From the NCBI RefSeq assembly GCF_000494755.1, contig NC_022657.1, positions 5,556,001 to 5,620,000 on the forward strand: a stretch of DNA of 64,000 bases, read 5' to 3'. This DNA comes from Amorphoplanes friuliensis DSM 7358. Its GTDB lineage: Bacteria > Actinomycetota > Actinomycetes > Mycobacteriales > Micromonosporaceae. Both the position numbers and the translations under genes were made by a program. Shown here piece by piece: positions 25,486-34,438 of this stretch (positions are counted from its first letter, which is position 1; each line of letters starts with the position of its first letter). The notes beneath the pieces were generated by a model. That model was not told the origin of the DNA. It did not search any database and was given only the letters and a program-made list of their open reading frames with translations.

Positions 25486-28046
25486 TCAGCCGTCGGTGGC
25501 GAGGGCGGCGACCGGGCTGACCCGCGACGCCTTCCGTGCGGGCAGCACCCCGGCCAGCGCGGTGAAGGCCACCAGCGCCGCGAAGACCGCGAGCAGTTGC
25601 CAGACCGGCAGCGACAGCGGCGCGTTCACCCCGAGCGCCTTGATCGAGAGCCAGGCGTACGGGACGCCGAGCACCAGACCGATGGTCGCGCCGATGACGC
25701 CGTAGAGGCTGGACTCGGCCGTGAGCATCGCGCGCAGACCGCCGCGGGACAGGCCGACCGCCCGCAGCAGACCCGACTCGCGGACCCGCTCGACCACCGA
25801 CAGTGCCGTCGTGGTGCCGACGCCGACGATCGCGATCAGGACCGTCAGCCCGATGAGGCCCAGGGCCACCGCCAGGACACCGTTGAGGATCGTGTCGAGC
25901 TGGTCCCGCTGGTCGGCGAGGACCTCGACCCCCAGGCCGGTACGCCCCTGCACGAGCTGCTGCAACACCTTCTGCCCGGCGGTACGCCCGTCCTCCCCCG
26001 GCTTGGCAGCATCGGCGAGCAGCCCCGAGTATTCCGCGGGCGCCCCCAGCTTGGTCAGATCACTCGGGTCGGCCAGCACGTACGAGTTCAGCGGTGCCGA
26101 GTCGGGCAGCGTCGCCACCACCCGGACCTGCGTCGTCTTCTTGCCGGCCTTCATGGTGGTGGTGTCGCCGAACTTCAGCCCGGTGACCTCGGCGGTGAAG
26201 CCCGAGATGGCGATCGCACCCGGCCCGATGTCGGTCAGCGACCCGGCCGACACGTCGATCTTGTCGGAGGTCGTCAGCTGCCGCAGCGCCACGTCGGTGG
26301 CCTCGACCTTGCCCTCCGCGTTGCCCAGCTGGATGTCCGCCAGCCGCCGGTACGGCGTCACGTGTGTCAGGTCCGGGCTGGCCTTCGCCTGGTCGTAGAC
26401 GGCGGCCGGCATGGGTTCGCCGGCGTTCGCGGTCAGCTCGAAGTCGGCAGGCGCCGACGAGGCGAGCTCCCGGTCGGCGAGGATCCGCACCGAGGCGCCG
26501 GTGACGACCACACCGGCGATCAGCGTGACACCCAGCGCGACGACGACCGACACGGCTGCTGCCCGGCGCGGTGCACCACCGACACCGCCGACGGCGAGCC
26601 GCCCGACGGAACCGAAGCGGCGCAGCGGCCAGCCCACGGTGGCGAGCACCGGCCGGACGAGCACCGGTCCGAGGGCCATCAGGGCGAAGAACGCGAGCGC
26701 ACCCGAGGCGACCACCATGAGCAGCATCGGTGCGGGGTCGTAGTCGCGGGGATCGCGGCCCGGCAGGTTGGTGATCACGTAGGCGGCCGAGGCGGCGGCA
26801 CCGAGGACAAGCAGGAGGCCGAACACCCAGCGCGCCTTGCCGATGTCCCGGCGCCCGCCGGTGGTGCTCGCCGAGCGCAGCGCCTCGAGCGGGGCGACCT
26901 TCGAGGCCGAGAACGCCGGGGCCAGGACGGCCAGCACGGTGATGAACACCGACAGCAGGATCACGCCGATCGCGGGCAGTACAGGGATGCCGGGCGACGA
27001 GACACTCAGGTCGAAGCCGCGCAGGATCGGCGGCAGCGCGTGCCCGAGGGCCAGCGCACCCAGCACGCCGACCACACCGGCGACCACACCGGTGAGGGCA
27101 CCCTCGGCAGCCAGGGCACGGGTGATCGAGCCGCGGCCGGCGCCGACGGCCCGCAGCAGCGCCAGCTGGCGCATCCGCTGGGCGAAGACGATCCGGAACG
27201 TCGAGGTGGCGACCAGGCCGGCCGCGACCACGGCGATGCCCACGAACATCGCGACGACGGCGAACAGCGCGTTCAGATCGGAGGCCGCGTTGTTCGCCTC
27301 GGCGGTACGCACCTCCAGGCCCGTACGGACCTGGGCCGGCTGGTAGTCCGCGGGCACGGGGGCGCTCTGCATGATCCGGTCCACGGCGGACTGCACGACG
27401 GCCGCGTCGGCCCCCGCCTTCAGGCTCAGGTCGATCTGGCTGAGGTTACCGCTGGGGACGAGGGCCGAGATGGTGCTCTGCGGCGCGTACCCGGTGAAGC
27501 CGTAGTCGTCCCGGGCGTCGACCAGACCGGTGACGCTGAACTTCACCGGCTTGGTCGGTTTGCCGTTGTCGTCCCAGGAGGTGAAGAGGGTGATGTCGGT
27601 GCCGACGGGCAGGCCCATCCGGTCGGCGGTCCGCGGGCTGACCGCGATCTCGCCCGGCGCCTTCGGATACCGGCCCTGGGTGACGTGGGTGACCGCCAGC
27701 GGGCCACTGCCCGGGTCGGCGCTCAGGCTCAGGTACTGGCCACCGGTCTCGCCGGAGGCCTCGACCCGTCCCTCGGCCGCGGCCACACCGGACACCGCCT
27801 TGATCTTCGCCAGTTCCGCGGTCGTGACGTAGGGCGCGTTGCCGACCTCACCGGGCGCGAACCCGCCGACCACGAGGTCGACCGACGCCGGGGTGCCGCT
27901 GAGACCGTCCAGCATCGTCCGGACGGTGATCTGCTGGGCGAGGACGGTCGCGTAGACCACGAAGGACGCGACGAGCATGGCCAGACCGGTCAGCAGCAAC
28001 CGGGTGGGCCGGCGGGCGACACCCGCGAGCTGGGTCTGCAGGACGC

Positions 28047-28050
<4 letters not shown>
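25486..28050 (-). CDS. FtsX-family ABC transporter permease with two FtsX domains
   Basis: 854 residues; ATG overlaps the ATPase stop (ATGA). N-terminal membrane segment (RLLLTGLAMLVASFVVYAT), extracytoplasmic MacB-like core with Gly/Asp/Thr-rich strands, FtsX domain 1 near 260-390 (VVAMFVGIAVVAAGLVATSTF, QRMRQLALLRAVGAGRGSI), further membrane segments and a second core, and FtsX domain 2 at the C-terminus (LIGLTVLIAIVGVGTTTALSV, RESGLLRAVGLSRGGL). The layout repeats that of the permease at 8283-10733, but the sequences are clearly different paralogs. A kinase/regulator pair is transcribed divergently from this operon. Confidence 0.92.
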
Positions 28051-28835
<785 letters not shown>

Positions 28836-28855
28836 CAGGGTGCCTCCGAGGCGGG

Positions 28856-28920
28856 GATGTGCGGACCAGCAAAACTGGGAGAATCCTGATGGCAGAGGGA
28901 CACCCCGCACATCGGTCCGC
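28856..28920. promoter_or_regulatory. Two nested 7-bp inverted repeats in the divergent ABC/kinase promoter
   Basis: GATGTGC (28856-28862) is repeated inverted as GCACATC (28907-28913), and GCGGACC (28861-28867) as GGTCCGC (28914-28920). They flank an AT-richer centre (CAAAACTGGGAGAATCCTGAT). The position between the ABC operon and its presumed two-component system makes it a candidate binding site for the LuxR-type regulator. Confidence 0.35.
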
Positions 28921-28931
28921 AGCGGGGACAA

Positions 28932-30170
28932 GTGCCGCCCGTGGATCTGCCTTTCGGCCGATGGAGACGCGTTGACCAGCGGTTACGCTGGGTCACGATG
29001 CGAAGGAACCTGCTCCTGCACGTCGGCCAGGCCGGCGCCGTCTTCTTCATGGCGGTGCTGGGCCTCGTCGACCTCAACAGCGGCATGGGCGTCGGCAGCA
29101 GCCTGGACCTGGCACCCGTCCAGGTCCTGAGCGCCGTGGCCACCGCTGTCGTCTGGCTGCCCGCCCACCGCCAGGGTTCGACACGCCTGCCGAAAGTGGC
29201 AATGCTCCTGGCCGGTTTCTCCCTGCTGCTGACCATCGGCATCGGCGTCTTCGGCGGCGGCACCGGGGCCAGCTTCGGCTCGGCGGAAGCGGTCGGCCTG
29301 CTCGGCGTGCTCTTCGTCGTGACCCGCCGCGGTGACCCGAACTGGGCCGTCCCCGCCGTCCTGCTCACCGGCATCGCCATCGGCTTCCTGCCGCTGCGCG
29401 GAGGCCTGACCACCACCTACGTCATCGCCGGCCTGGCCCTCGGTCTCGCGGCCACCGCCGTCATCGCCCTCGGCGTCTACCTCCGCACGATCGAGTCCAC
29501 CCGGAAAAGAGCGATGGATTCCGTACGCTCCGAGCAACGCGCCGAGTTCGCCCGCGACCTGCACGACTTCATCGCCCACCACGTGACCGGCATCGTCGTG
29601 CAGGCACAGGGCGCCCGCTTCATCGCCGAGCAGGACCCGAAAAGGGTGATGCTCGCGCTGGAACAGATCGAGGCCGCCGGCGCGGAGACCATGGCGTCGA
29701 TGCGCCGGATGGTCGGCGTGCTGCGCGATCCGAACGCCCAGCCCGACGCACCCCTGGCCCCCCTGGCCGGTGTGGACGAGCTCGGGCAGCTGCTCGAGAG
29801 CTTCACCAACCAGGGTGACGTGCTCGCCCGGCTGCATGTGGACGGCAGCACGACGGGCATCCCCGTCGAGGTGTCGACCTCGGCGTACCGCGTGGTGATG
29901 GAGGCGCTGACCAACATCCGCCGGCATGCGCAGGGGGCACGGGTGGCGGACGTGTGGGTCCGGCGTACGCCTGACTGGTTGCTCGTGAGAGTGGCCAACG
30001 ACGGCGCGCCACCCCGTGCGGCCACGCCGCGGGAGGCACCGGGGTACGGTCTCGTGGGCCTGACGGAACGGGTCCGCGCGGTAGGCGGACGTATCACCGC
30101 CGGGCCGGGCATCGACGGAGGCTGGGTGGTCGACGCGGCCCTGCCGCTCGACCAGGAGGTGACGCGGTGA
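28932..30170 (+). CDS. Membrane sensor histidine kinase (HisKA_3 type)
   Basis: 412 residues from a GTG after GCGGGGACAA (an ATG at 28998 would remove 22 residues). A cytoplasmic basic start is followed by about five membrane segments to residue 190 (LLLHVGQAGAVFFMAVLGLV, LSAVATAVVWL, MLLAGFSLLLTIGIGVF, AVLLTGIAIGFLPL, VIAGLALGLAATAVIALGVYL). Phospho-acceptor His in EFARDLHDFIAHHVTGI; ATPase motifs VANDGAPPRA and GYGLVGLTERVRAVGG. GTGA overlap with the regulator gene. Divergent from an ABC-FtsX operon, as in antibiotic or envelope-stress modules. Confidence 0.92.
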   Translation: MPPVDLPFGRWRRVDQRLRWVTMRRNLLLHVGQAGAVFFMAVLGLVDLNSGMGVGSSLDLAPVQVLSAVATAVVWLPAHRQGSTRLPKVAMLLAGFSLLLTIGIGVFGGGTGASFGSAEAVGLLGVLFVVTRRGDPNWAVPAVLLTGIAIGFLPLRGGLTTTYVIAGLALGLAATAVIALGVYLRTIESTRKRAMDSVRSEQRAEFARDLHDFIAHHVTGIVVQAQGARFIAEQDPKRVMLALEQIEAAGAETMASMRRMVGVLRDPNAQPDAPLAPLAGVDELGQLLESFTNQGDVLARLHVDGSTTGIPVEVSTSAYRVVMEALTNIRRHAQGARVADVWVRRTPDWLLVRVANDGAPPRAATPREAPGYGLVGLTERVRAVGGRITAGPGIDGGWVVDAALPLDQEVTR

Positions 30171-30805
30171 TCCGCGTGATGATCGCCGACGACCAGGCCA
30201 TGGTCCGCACCGGCTTCGGCATGATCATCGGCGCGCAGCCGGACATGGAGCTCGTCGGCGAGGCCGCCGACGGCGTCGAGGCGGTCGCCCTGGCCCGCAA
30301 GATCAAGCCGGACGTTGCGCTCTTCGACATCCGCATGCCCCGCATGGACGGCCTGGAAGCCCTGCGGCTCCTCGCCGGCCCGGGCGTCGCGGACCCCATC
30401 AAGGTCGTCGTCGTGACCACCTTCGACCTCGACGAGTACGTCCACCAGGCGCTCCGCAACGGCGCGGCGGGTTTCCTGCTGAAGGACTCCGGCCCGGCCC
30501 TGCTCATCGAGGCGGTCCGGGCGGCGGTCTCCGGTGACGCCCTGATCAGCCCGTCCATCACCGTGCGCCTCCTCGAGCACCTGTCGCCCCCGGCACCGAC
30601 CGGCGACGACGGCGGCCTCTCCCCGCGTGAGCTGGACGTGGTCAAACTCGCGGCCCGCGGCCTCACCAACGCCGAGATCGCCACGCAGCTGTTCATCTCG
30701 GTCGGCACGGTCAAGACGCACCTCGGCAGCGTCCAGACCAAACTCGGCGCCCGCAACCGCGTCGAGATCGCCGCTTGGGCCTGGGAACGCCGCCTCGTCG
30801 GCTGA
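30167..30805 (+). CDS. NarL/LuxR-family response regulator
   Basis: 212 residues. Receiver 1-120: VMIADDQAMVRTGF, phospho-acceptor Asp in VALFDIRMPRMDG (about 54), Thr in VVTTFD, Lys in FLLKDSGP. LuxR helix-turn-helix 145-205: LSPRELDVVKLAARGLTNAEI, VGTVKTHLGSVQTKL. Coupled to the kinase by GTGA. Probably regulates the divergent ABC-FtsX operon; that target is inferred from position. Confidence 0.95.
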   Translation: MIRVMIADDQAMVRTGFGMIIGAQPDMELVGEAADGVEAVALARKIKPDVALFDIRMPRMDGLEALRLLAGPGVADPIKVVVVTTFDLDEYVHQALRNGAAGFLLKDSGPALLIEAVRAAVSGDALISPSITVRLLEHLSPPAPTGDDGGLSPRELDVVKLAARGLTNAEIATQLFISVGTVKTHLGSVQTKLGARNRVEIAAWAWERRLVG

Positions 30806-30858
30806 CGCGGGTCCGTCGGTCAGGCTCTCGAGAAGCGGGCCGGGGCCGGGGCGACGGC

Positions 30859-32046
30859 TCAATCGGCCAGGCCTCGGAAGGTCGGAGGGCCGGACCACCT
30901 CGGGCGGTCGGGCAGGGCGACGTCGTAGCCGTCGCGGATGCCTGCGTGGAAGAGCAGGAACTCGCTGAACGACAGCTCCGGCCAGTCGATGCGGACAAAC
31001 CCGGGGCCCAGCGCGGCCACGCACCAGAGGTCGGGGTCGGGATGCCGGGCCGCCCAGCCCAGGAGCCAGCCGTCCTGGGTCATGCCCCACGGGACCAGAC
31101 CACCGGGGTCGGGGTGGAAGCGCAGATGGTCGAGGCCCGCGGCCTCCGCCGCCGCGCGGCCGGCGCGGAGCAGGTCGGCCGCGTTCCAGCCCTCCGGCGC
31201 GCCGGGGCCGAAGATGCCGATGTCGCAGAAGAGGCCGGGGCCCAGCGTGTCGTGGAAGGTGCGGTAGTCGGCGGGGAACATGAAGCCCCATTCGCCGGCC
31301 CGGACGAACCACTCCAGGGTGGGCTCCTCGATCGGCATCGTGCCGAGCGCCTCCAGCAGTCCGTCAACCGCGTCCTCCGGCTCCGCGTGGTCGGCGGAGA
31401 ACCCGATCGGTGCTTCCTGATCAGCGGAAGAGCCGGCCGGCACGGCGTGGCCGGCGAGAAGACCAATCGGTGCCGCGGTCGCACCGCCACCGAAGGCGCG
31501 GAAACCGGAGCCGCCGGCAGGCAGGCCGGGCCGCTCGACCGCGGGATCGGTGATCAGCTCGAGCAGGAACTCCGACATGGACCGGCGGCGCAGTTGCCAC
31601 TCCTCGAAGCCCCTGTCGGTCCACACCACCGGCCAGGCATCCGGATCGTCGCCCTCGGTCAGCCAGAAGATCAGCTGACCGCTCAGGGTGTCGCCCCAGG
31701 GCAGCAGGCCGCCCCTCTCCGGGTACAGCGGATGGGGGTAGATGCCCCACTCGATCTCGCGCTGTTCGCGCAGGTCGTCCAGCAGACGGAGGTAGTACTC
31801 CGGGTAGGCGCTCTCGGGGCCGTCCGGCACGCCCGGCCGGACGACCCGCACCAGCCCGCCGAACTCGCCGTGCGGAAAGGCGTCCACCAGCCGCTTGTAG
31901 TCGGCGGGCAGCCGCAGTCCGCCGAGCGACGCCTCAACGGCCGCCCAGTCGTGGCCAGGGCCGAGCCGAGGGCTCGCCCCGGTCTCCGCAGCCAGCGCGT
32001 CGAGCACCCGGTCGTGGATCGGGCCCCGGTCATCGCGGTGGTTCAT
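30859..32046 (-). CDS. Protein with two SUKH (SMI1/KNR4-like) domains
   Basis: 395 residues; ATG after AAGGAGGCAGG. Two related halves: domain A (about 15-175) with RLPADYKRLVDAFPHGEFGG, GLLPWGDTLSGQLIFWLTEG, WPVVWTDRGFEEW, MSEFLLELI; domain B (about 235-390) with FMFPADYRTFHDTLGPGLFCD, GLVPWGMTQDGWLLGW, FVRIDWPELSFSEFLLF. The tryptophans after PWG and the SEFLL helix match the SUKH fold. A linker with repeated GFSADHAEP / GHAVPAG units joins them. SUKH proteins include immunity proteins against polymorphic toxins, but no toxin gene is adjacent. Divergent from the methyltransferase gene, 44 bp away. Confidence 0.8.
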   Translation of the reverse strand: MNHRDDRGPIHDRVLDALAAETGASPRLGPGHDWAAVEASLGGLRLPADYKRLVDAFPHGEFGGLVRVVRPGVPDGPESAYPEYYLRLLDDLREQREIEWGIYPHPLYPERGGLLPWGDTLSGQLIFWLTEGDDPDAWPVVWTDRGFEEWQLRRRSMSEFLLELITDPAVERPGLPAGGSGFRAFGGGATAAPIGLLAGHAVPAGSSADQEAPIGFSADHAEPEDAVDGLLEALGTMPIEEPTLEWFVRAGEWGFMFPADYRTFHDTLGPGLFCDIGIFGPGAPEGWNAADLLRAGRAAAEAAGLDHLRFHPDPGGLVPWGMTQDGWLLGWAARHPDPDLWCVAALGPGFVRIDWPELSFSEFLLFHAGIRDGYDVALPDRPRWSGPPTFRGLAD

Positions 32047-32055
32047 CCTGCCTCC

Positions 32056-32084
32056 TTGTCTGGACGCAACGTTGCGTCTACTCT
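32056..32084 (+). promoter_or_regulatory. Promoter of the O-methyltransferase gene (TTGTCT - 17 bp - TACTCT), leaderless
   Basis: -35 TTGTCT (32056-32061), spacer of exactly 17 bp, -10 TACTCT (32079-32084). The -10 begins 12 nt before the ATG at 32091 and there is no ribosome site, so the transcript should start at the ATG. Confidence 0.6.
32063..32078. promoter_or_regulatory. Perfect 16-bp palindrome GACGCAACGTTGCGTC, TetR-type operator
   Basis: GACGCAAC and GTTGCGTC form a perfect palindrome that fills almost the whole promoter spacer and lies in the 44 bp between the divergent SUKH and methyltransferase genes. ACGCAACGTTGCGT-like palindromes are typical TetR-family operators. A bound dimer would block the -35/-10 region directly. 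No intact TetR gene is within the window, so the repressor is encoded elsewhere. Confidence 0.65.
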
Positions 32085-32090
32085 GGCGCC

Positions 32091-32744
32091 ATGCCCAACA
32101 CCCTGACCCGCTCCCCCGCCCGACCCGTGCTCGACCGGCTCTTCGCGGCCGCCGAGCACGAGGAGGGACAGCCTTCGCCCTGGCCCGCCGGGCGGTCGTT
32201 CACCGACGCGACCGCCCAGGAACGCGCCGACCTGCTCGACTCCGTGCTCATGCCGGTCTCGGCGCCCGGCGGCACCCTGCTCTACACGCTCGTTCGCGCC
32301 TGCCGGCCGCAGACCGTGGTCGAGTTCGGCACGTCGTACGGCATCTCCACGATCCACCTCGCCGCCGCGGTGGCGGACAACGGCACCGGGCACGTGATCA
32401 GCACCGAGCTGAGCGCGACGAAGGTGGCGGCGGCGCGGGAGAACCTGGCCGAGGCCGGGCTGGCCGGCTCGGCGACCGTGCTGGCCGGCGACGCGCTCGA
32501 AACACTGGCCGGTGTGCCCGGGCCGATCGGCTTTGTGCTGCTCGACGGCTGGAAGGAGCTGTGCCTGCCGGTGCTGCGCCTGCTGGAGCCGCGGCTCACC
32601 CCGGGGGCTCTCGTGGTCGCCGACGACACGACGTTCGAGAGCATGGCGCCCTACCTGGCCTACGTCCGCGACCCGGCGCACGGGTACACCACCGTGGACT
32701 TCCCGGTCGCCGACGGCATGGAGATCAGTTGCCGGGCAGGCTGA
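32091..32744 (+). CDS. SAM-dependent O-methyltransferase (class I, CmcI/COMT-like)
   Basis: 217 residues. Rossmann SAM-binding site: TVVEFGTSYGISTIHLAAAV (motif I, about 77-96), VISTELSATKVAAARENLAEAG (acidic ribose-binding residue Glu), VLAGDALETL, GFVLLDGWKELCLPVL and GALVVADDTTF, the last with the metal-binding acidic pair of O-methyltransferase-3 enzymes. Substrate unknown. Promoter with an embedded operator and leaderless start. Its last 20 bp overlap the convergent acetyltransferase gene. Confidence 0.88.
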   Translation: MPNTLTRSPARPVLDRLFAAAEHEEGQPSPWPAGRSFTDATAQERADLLDSVLMPVSAPGGTLLYTLVRACRPQTVVEFGTSYGISTIHLAAAVADNGTGHVISTELSATKVAAARENLAEAGLAGSATVLAGDALETLAGVPGPIGFVLLDGWKELCLPVLRLLEPRLTPGALVVADDTTFESMAPYLAYVRDPAHGYTTVDFPVADGMEISCRAG

Positions 32745-33258
32745 TCCAGTACCGGCGCAGCCGGCCGATCTCGGTGTCACGGATGTCCTCGAGCACACCG
32801 CCATTGGCTTCGATCGTGCGACGCGAACCCTCGTTGTCCACGTTGCAGGTGATCAGGACCCGGTCCAGACCGAGCTTCCGCGCGTACGGAAGGACGGCGC
32901 CCAGGGCGAACGAGGCGAGACCGCGACGGCGGGCGGAGGGCCGCACGCCGTAACCGATGTGGCCGCCCGCGCGGGCGAGGAAGTCGTTGAGCTCGTGGCG
33001 CAGCGCGATCGCGCCCAGCACCTCGTTGTCCTCGACGATCCACCAGTAGCTGCAGTGGACCCAGCCCTCGGGGGCCGGGATCGCCGGGTCGGACTCGCGG
33101 AGCAGCCGGCGCACCCAGCCGGCGAAGCCGTCCGCGGTGTCGACGTCGTCGCCGGGGCGCAGACCGGCGCCGTCCTGGTGGGTGCCGCGGCCCCACTCGT
33201 CCCGCGAACGCAGCCAGGCCTCGTGCAGGCGGTGGGTGGGCGTGATGAGCTCGGCCAT
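32725..33258 (-). CDS. GNAT-family N-acetyltransferase
   Basis: 177 residues from an ATG with TAGGGT starting 13 nt upstream and no ribosome site (leaderless-like). GNAT pattern: LITPTHRLHEAWLRSRDEWG at the N-terminus, YWWIVEDNEVLGAIALRHEL, GHIGYGVRPSARRRGLASFA (acetyl-CoA loop RRRGLA), VLITCNVDNEGSRRTIEANG and a final YWISLPGN. The long N-terminal part with DEWGRGTHQDG resembles the predicted-acetyltransferase family COG3981. Convergent with the methyltransferase gene. Confidence 0.88.
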   Translation of the reverse strand: MAELITPTHRLHEAWLRSRDEWGRGTHQDGAGLRPGDDVDTADGFAGWVRRLLRESDPAIPAPEGWVHCSYWWIVEDNEVLGAIALRHELNDFLARAGGHIGYGVRPSARRRGLASFALGAVLPYARKLGLDRVLITCNVDNEGSRRTIEANGGVLEDIRDTEIGRLRRYWISLPGN

Positions 33259-33275
33259 GCCCGTGACCCTAGCCG

Positions 33276-33773
33276 TCAGGCGGGGAAGGCGGTGCGGGCG
33301 TCCCCGGGCTCGAGGCGGTCCAGGATGCGGCGGGCCATCTCGCCGAACTGTTCCAGCTCGGCCGGGCTCAGCGCGTCCAGCACCAGCGTGCGGACGGCCG
33401 CGACGTGACCGGGGGCGCTGGCCAGAACCTTCTCCCAGCCGTCCGCGGTCAGGACGGCGTTGGTGTACCGGCCGTCCGACGGGCAGGCCCGGCGTTCGAT
33501 CCAGCCGCGCCCCTCGAGACGTTTGACCACGTGCGAGAGCCGGGACAGCGAGCCGTTGGCCAGGGCGGCGAGCTCGCTCATCCGGCGGGTGCGGTCCGGT
33601 GCCTCGGACAGGCTCGCGAGCACCAGATATTCGAAGTGGCTCAGACCCGAGTCGCGCAGCGTCTGCGCGTCGAGTGCGGCCGGCAGTTTCAGCAGCAGGC
33701 CGCCGATGGGCAGCCACGCCTGCAGCTCGCCCGCGCTCAGCCAGCGGGGCGCTTCAGCGGGTTCGACGGTCAC
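33276..33773 (-). CDS. MarR-family transcriptional regulator
   Basis: 165 residues from the second of two adjacent GTG codons, which stands exactly 12 nt after the first base of a TACGAT -10 box (the first GTG adds one residue). Winged helix-turn-helix: LSHFEYLVLASLSEAP, RRMSELAALANGSLSRLSHVVKRLEGRGWIER (recognition helix), then the wing DGRYTNAVLTADGWEKV. Acts as a dimer, usually repressing itself and a neighbour. A perfect TTGAAGCTTCAA palindrome in its own promoter supports autoregulation. Close relatives have the CPSDGR wing with Cys, which could be redox-active. Confidence 0.93.
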   Translation of the reverse strand: MTVEPAEAPRWLSAGELQAWLPIGGLLLKLPAALDAQTLRDSGLSHFEYLVLASLSEAPDRTRRMSELAALANGSLSRLSHVVKRLEGRGWIERRACPSDGRYTNAVLTADGWEKVLASAPGHVAAVRTLVLDALSPAELEQFGEMARRILDRLEPGDARTAFPA

Positions 33774-33779
33774 CACCCC

Positions 33780-33785
33780 ATCGTA
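33780..33785 (-). promoter_or_regulatory. -10 box TACGAT of the MarR gene, leaderless geometry
   Basis: On the minus strand TACGAT is followed by six bases and the second GTG; no ribosome site is present. Confidence 0.45.
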
Positions 33786-33793
33786 CTGCCGCC

Positions 33794-33805
33794 TTGAAGC
33801 TTCAA
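33794..33805. promoter_or_regulatory. Perfect 12-bp palindrome TTGAAGCTTCAA, MarR operator
   Basis: TTGAAG/CTTCAA is a perfect palindrome of the TTGA-N4-TCAA type common for MarR regulators. It lies 8 bp upstream of the MarR -10 box, covering the expected -35 region. Confidence 0.6.
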
Positions 33806-33821
33806 TGCAGGGCCGAACGGC

Positions 33822-34364
33822 CTACGCCGCCAGAGCGAGCAGGCGCTGGATCTGGTCCTGGCGCGTGGTCGTCATCGTCTCGGCGAGCTTCCTGGCGGGT
33901 GGGTACTGACCGCCGGTCGCTTCCATCCGGGACACCTCGACGCAGTTGTGCAGATGACCCAGGAGCAGGCTCACCACCGTACGGTCGAAGTCCGCGCCCT
34001 TGGTGGCCTCGAGGTCGCCGAGGTCGGCGGGCCGCAGGGAGTGCAGGTCGCCGTGGCCCGCGTGGGCTCCCGCGTCGGGGTCGGCCGACGGCGGCTGCTG
34101 CCAGCCGGTGAGCCAGCGTTCCATCGTGCCGGACTCGCTCTGCCACTGCCCGCGCAGCTCGGTCACCAGCGCACGGACGCGGGGGTCGACTGAGCGCTTC
34201 TCGGCCGTCGCCACCACCTGGTCACCCTGGCGGATGTAGTCGAGGCTCATCTGCAGGAACATCACGTCGGTGGCGTTGAAAGCGGGCGGCGGCGTGGCGG
34301 GCTCGGCGGCGGAGCAGCCCGCGAGCGAGACGACCAGCAGCAGGGCGGCGAAGAGGCGGCGCAC
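33822..34364 (-). CDS. DUF305-domain lipoprotein
   Basis: 180 residues; GTG after GGGAGGGTCACC. Signal peptide with lipobox (FAALLLVVSLAGCSAAEP), so a membrane-anchored exported protein. DUF305 features: FNATDVMFLQMSLDYIRQGDQVV, a central Asp/His-rich segment (AGAHAGHGDLHSL) and the repeat half TVVSLLLGHLHNCVEVSRMEATGG. DUF305 proteins are ferritin-like four-helix bundles, often with His/Met pairs and linked to copper; typical DxxFxxxMIxHHxGA pairs are partly replaced here (FLQMSLDY, LLGHLHNC), so metal binding is uncertain. Confidence 0.82.
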   Translation of the reverse strand: MRRLFAALLLVVSLAGCSAAEPATPPPAFNATDVMFLQMSLDYIRQGDQVVATAEKRSVDPRVRALVTELRGQWQSESGTMERWLTGWQQPPSADPDAGAHAGHGDLHSLRPADLGDLEATKGADFDRTVVSLLLGHLHNCVEVSRMEATGGQYPPARKLAETMTTTRQDQIQRLLALAA

Positions 34365-34438
34365 GGTGACCCTCCCGTCGGCGGAAAAGCCGGACGGGTC
34401 CACGCCGGTGGCCGTGGACCCGTCCGCTGAGATGTCCG

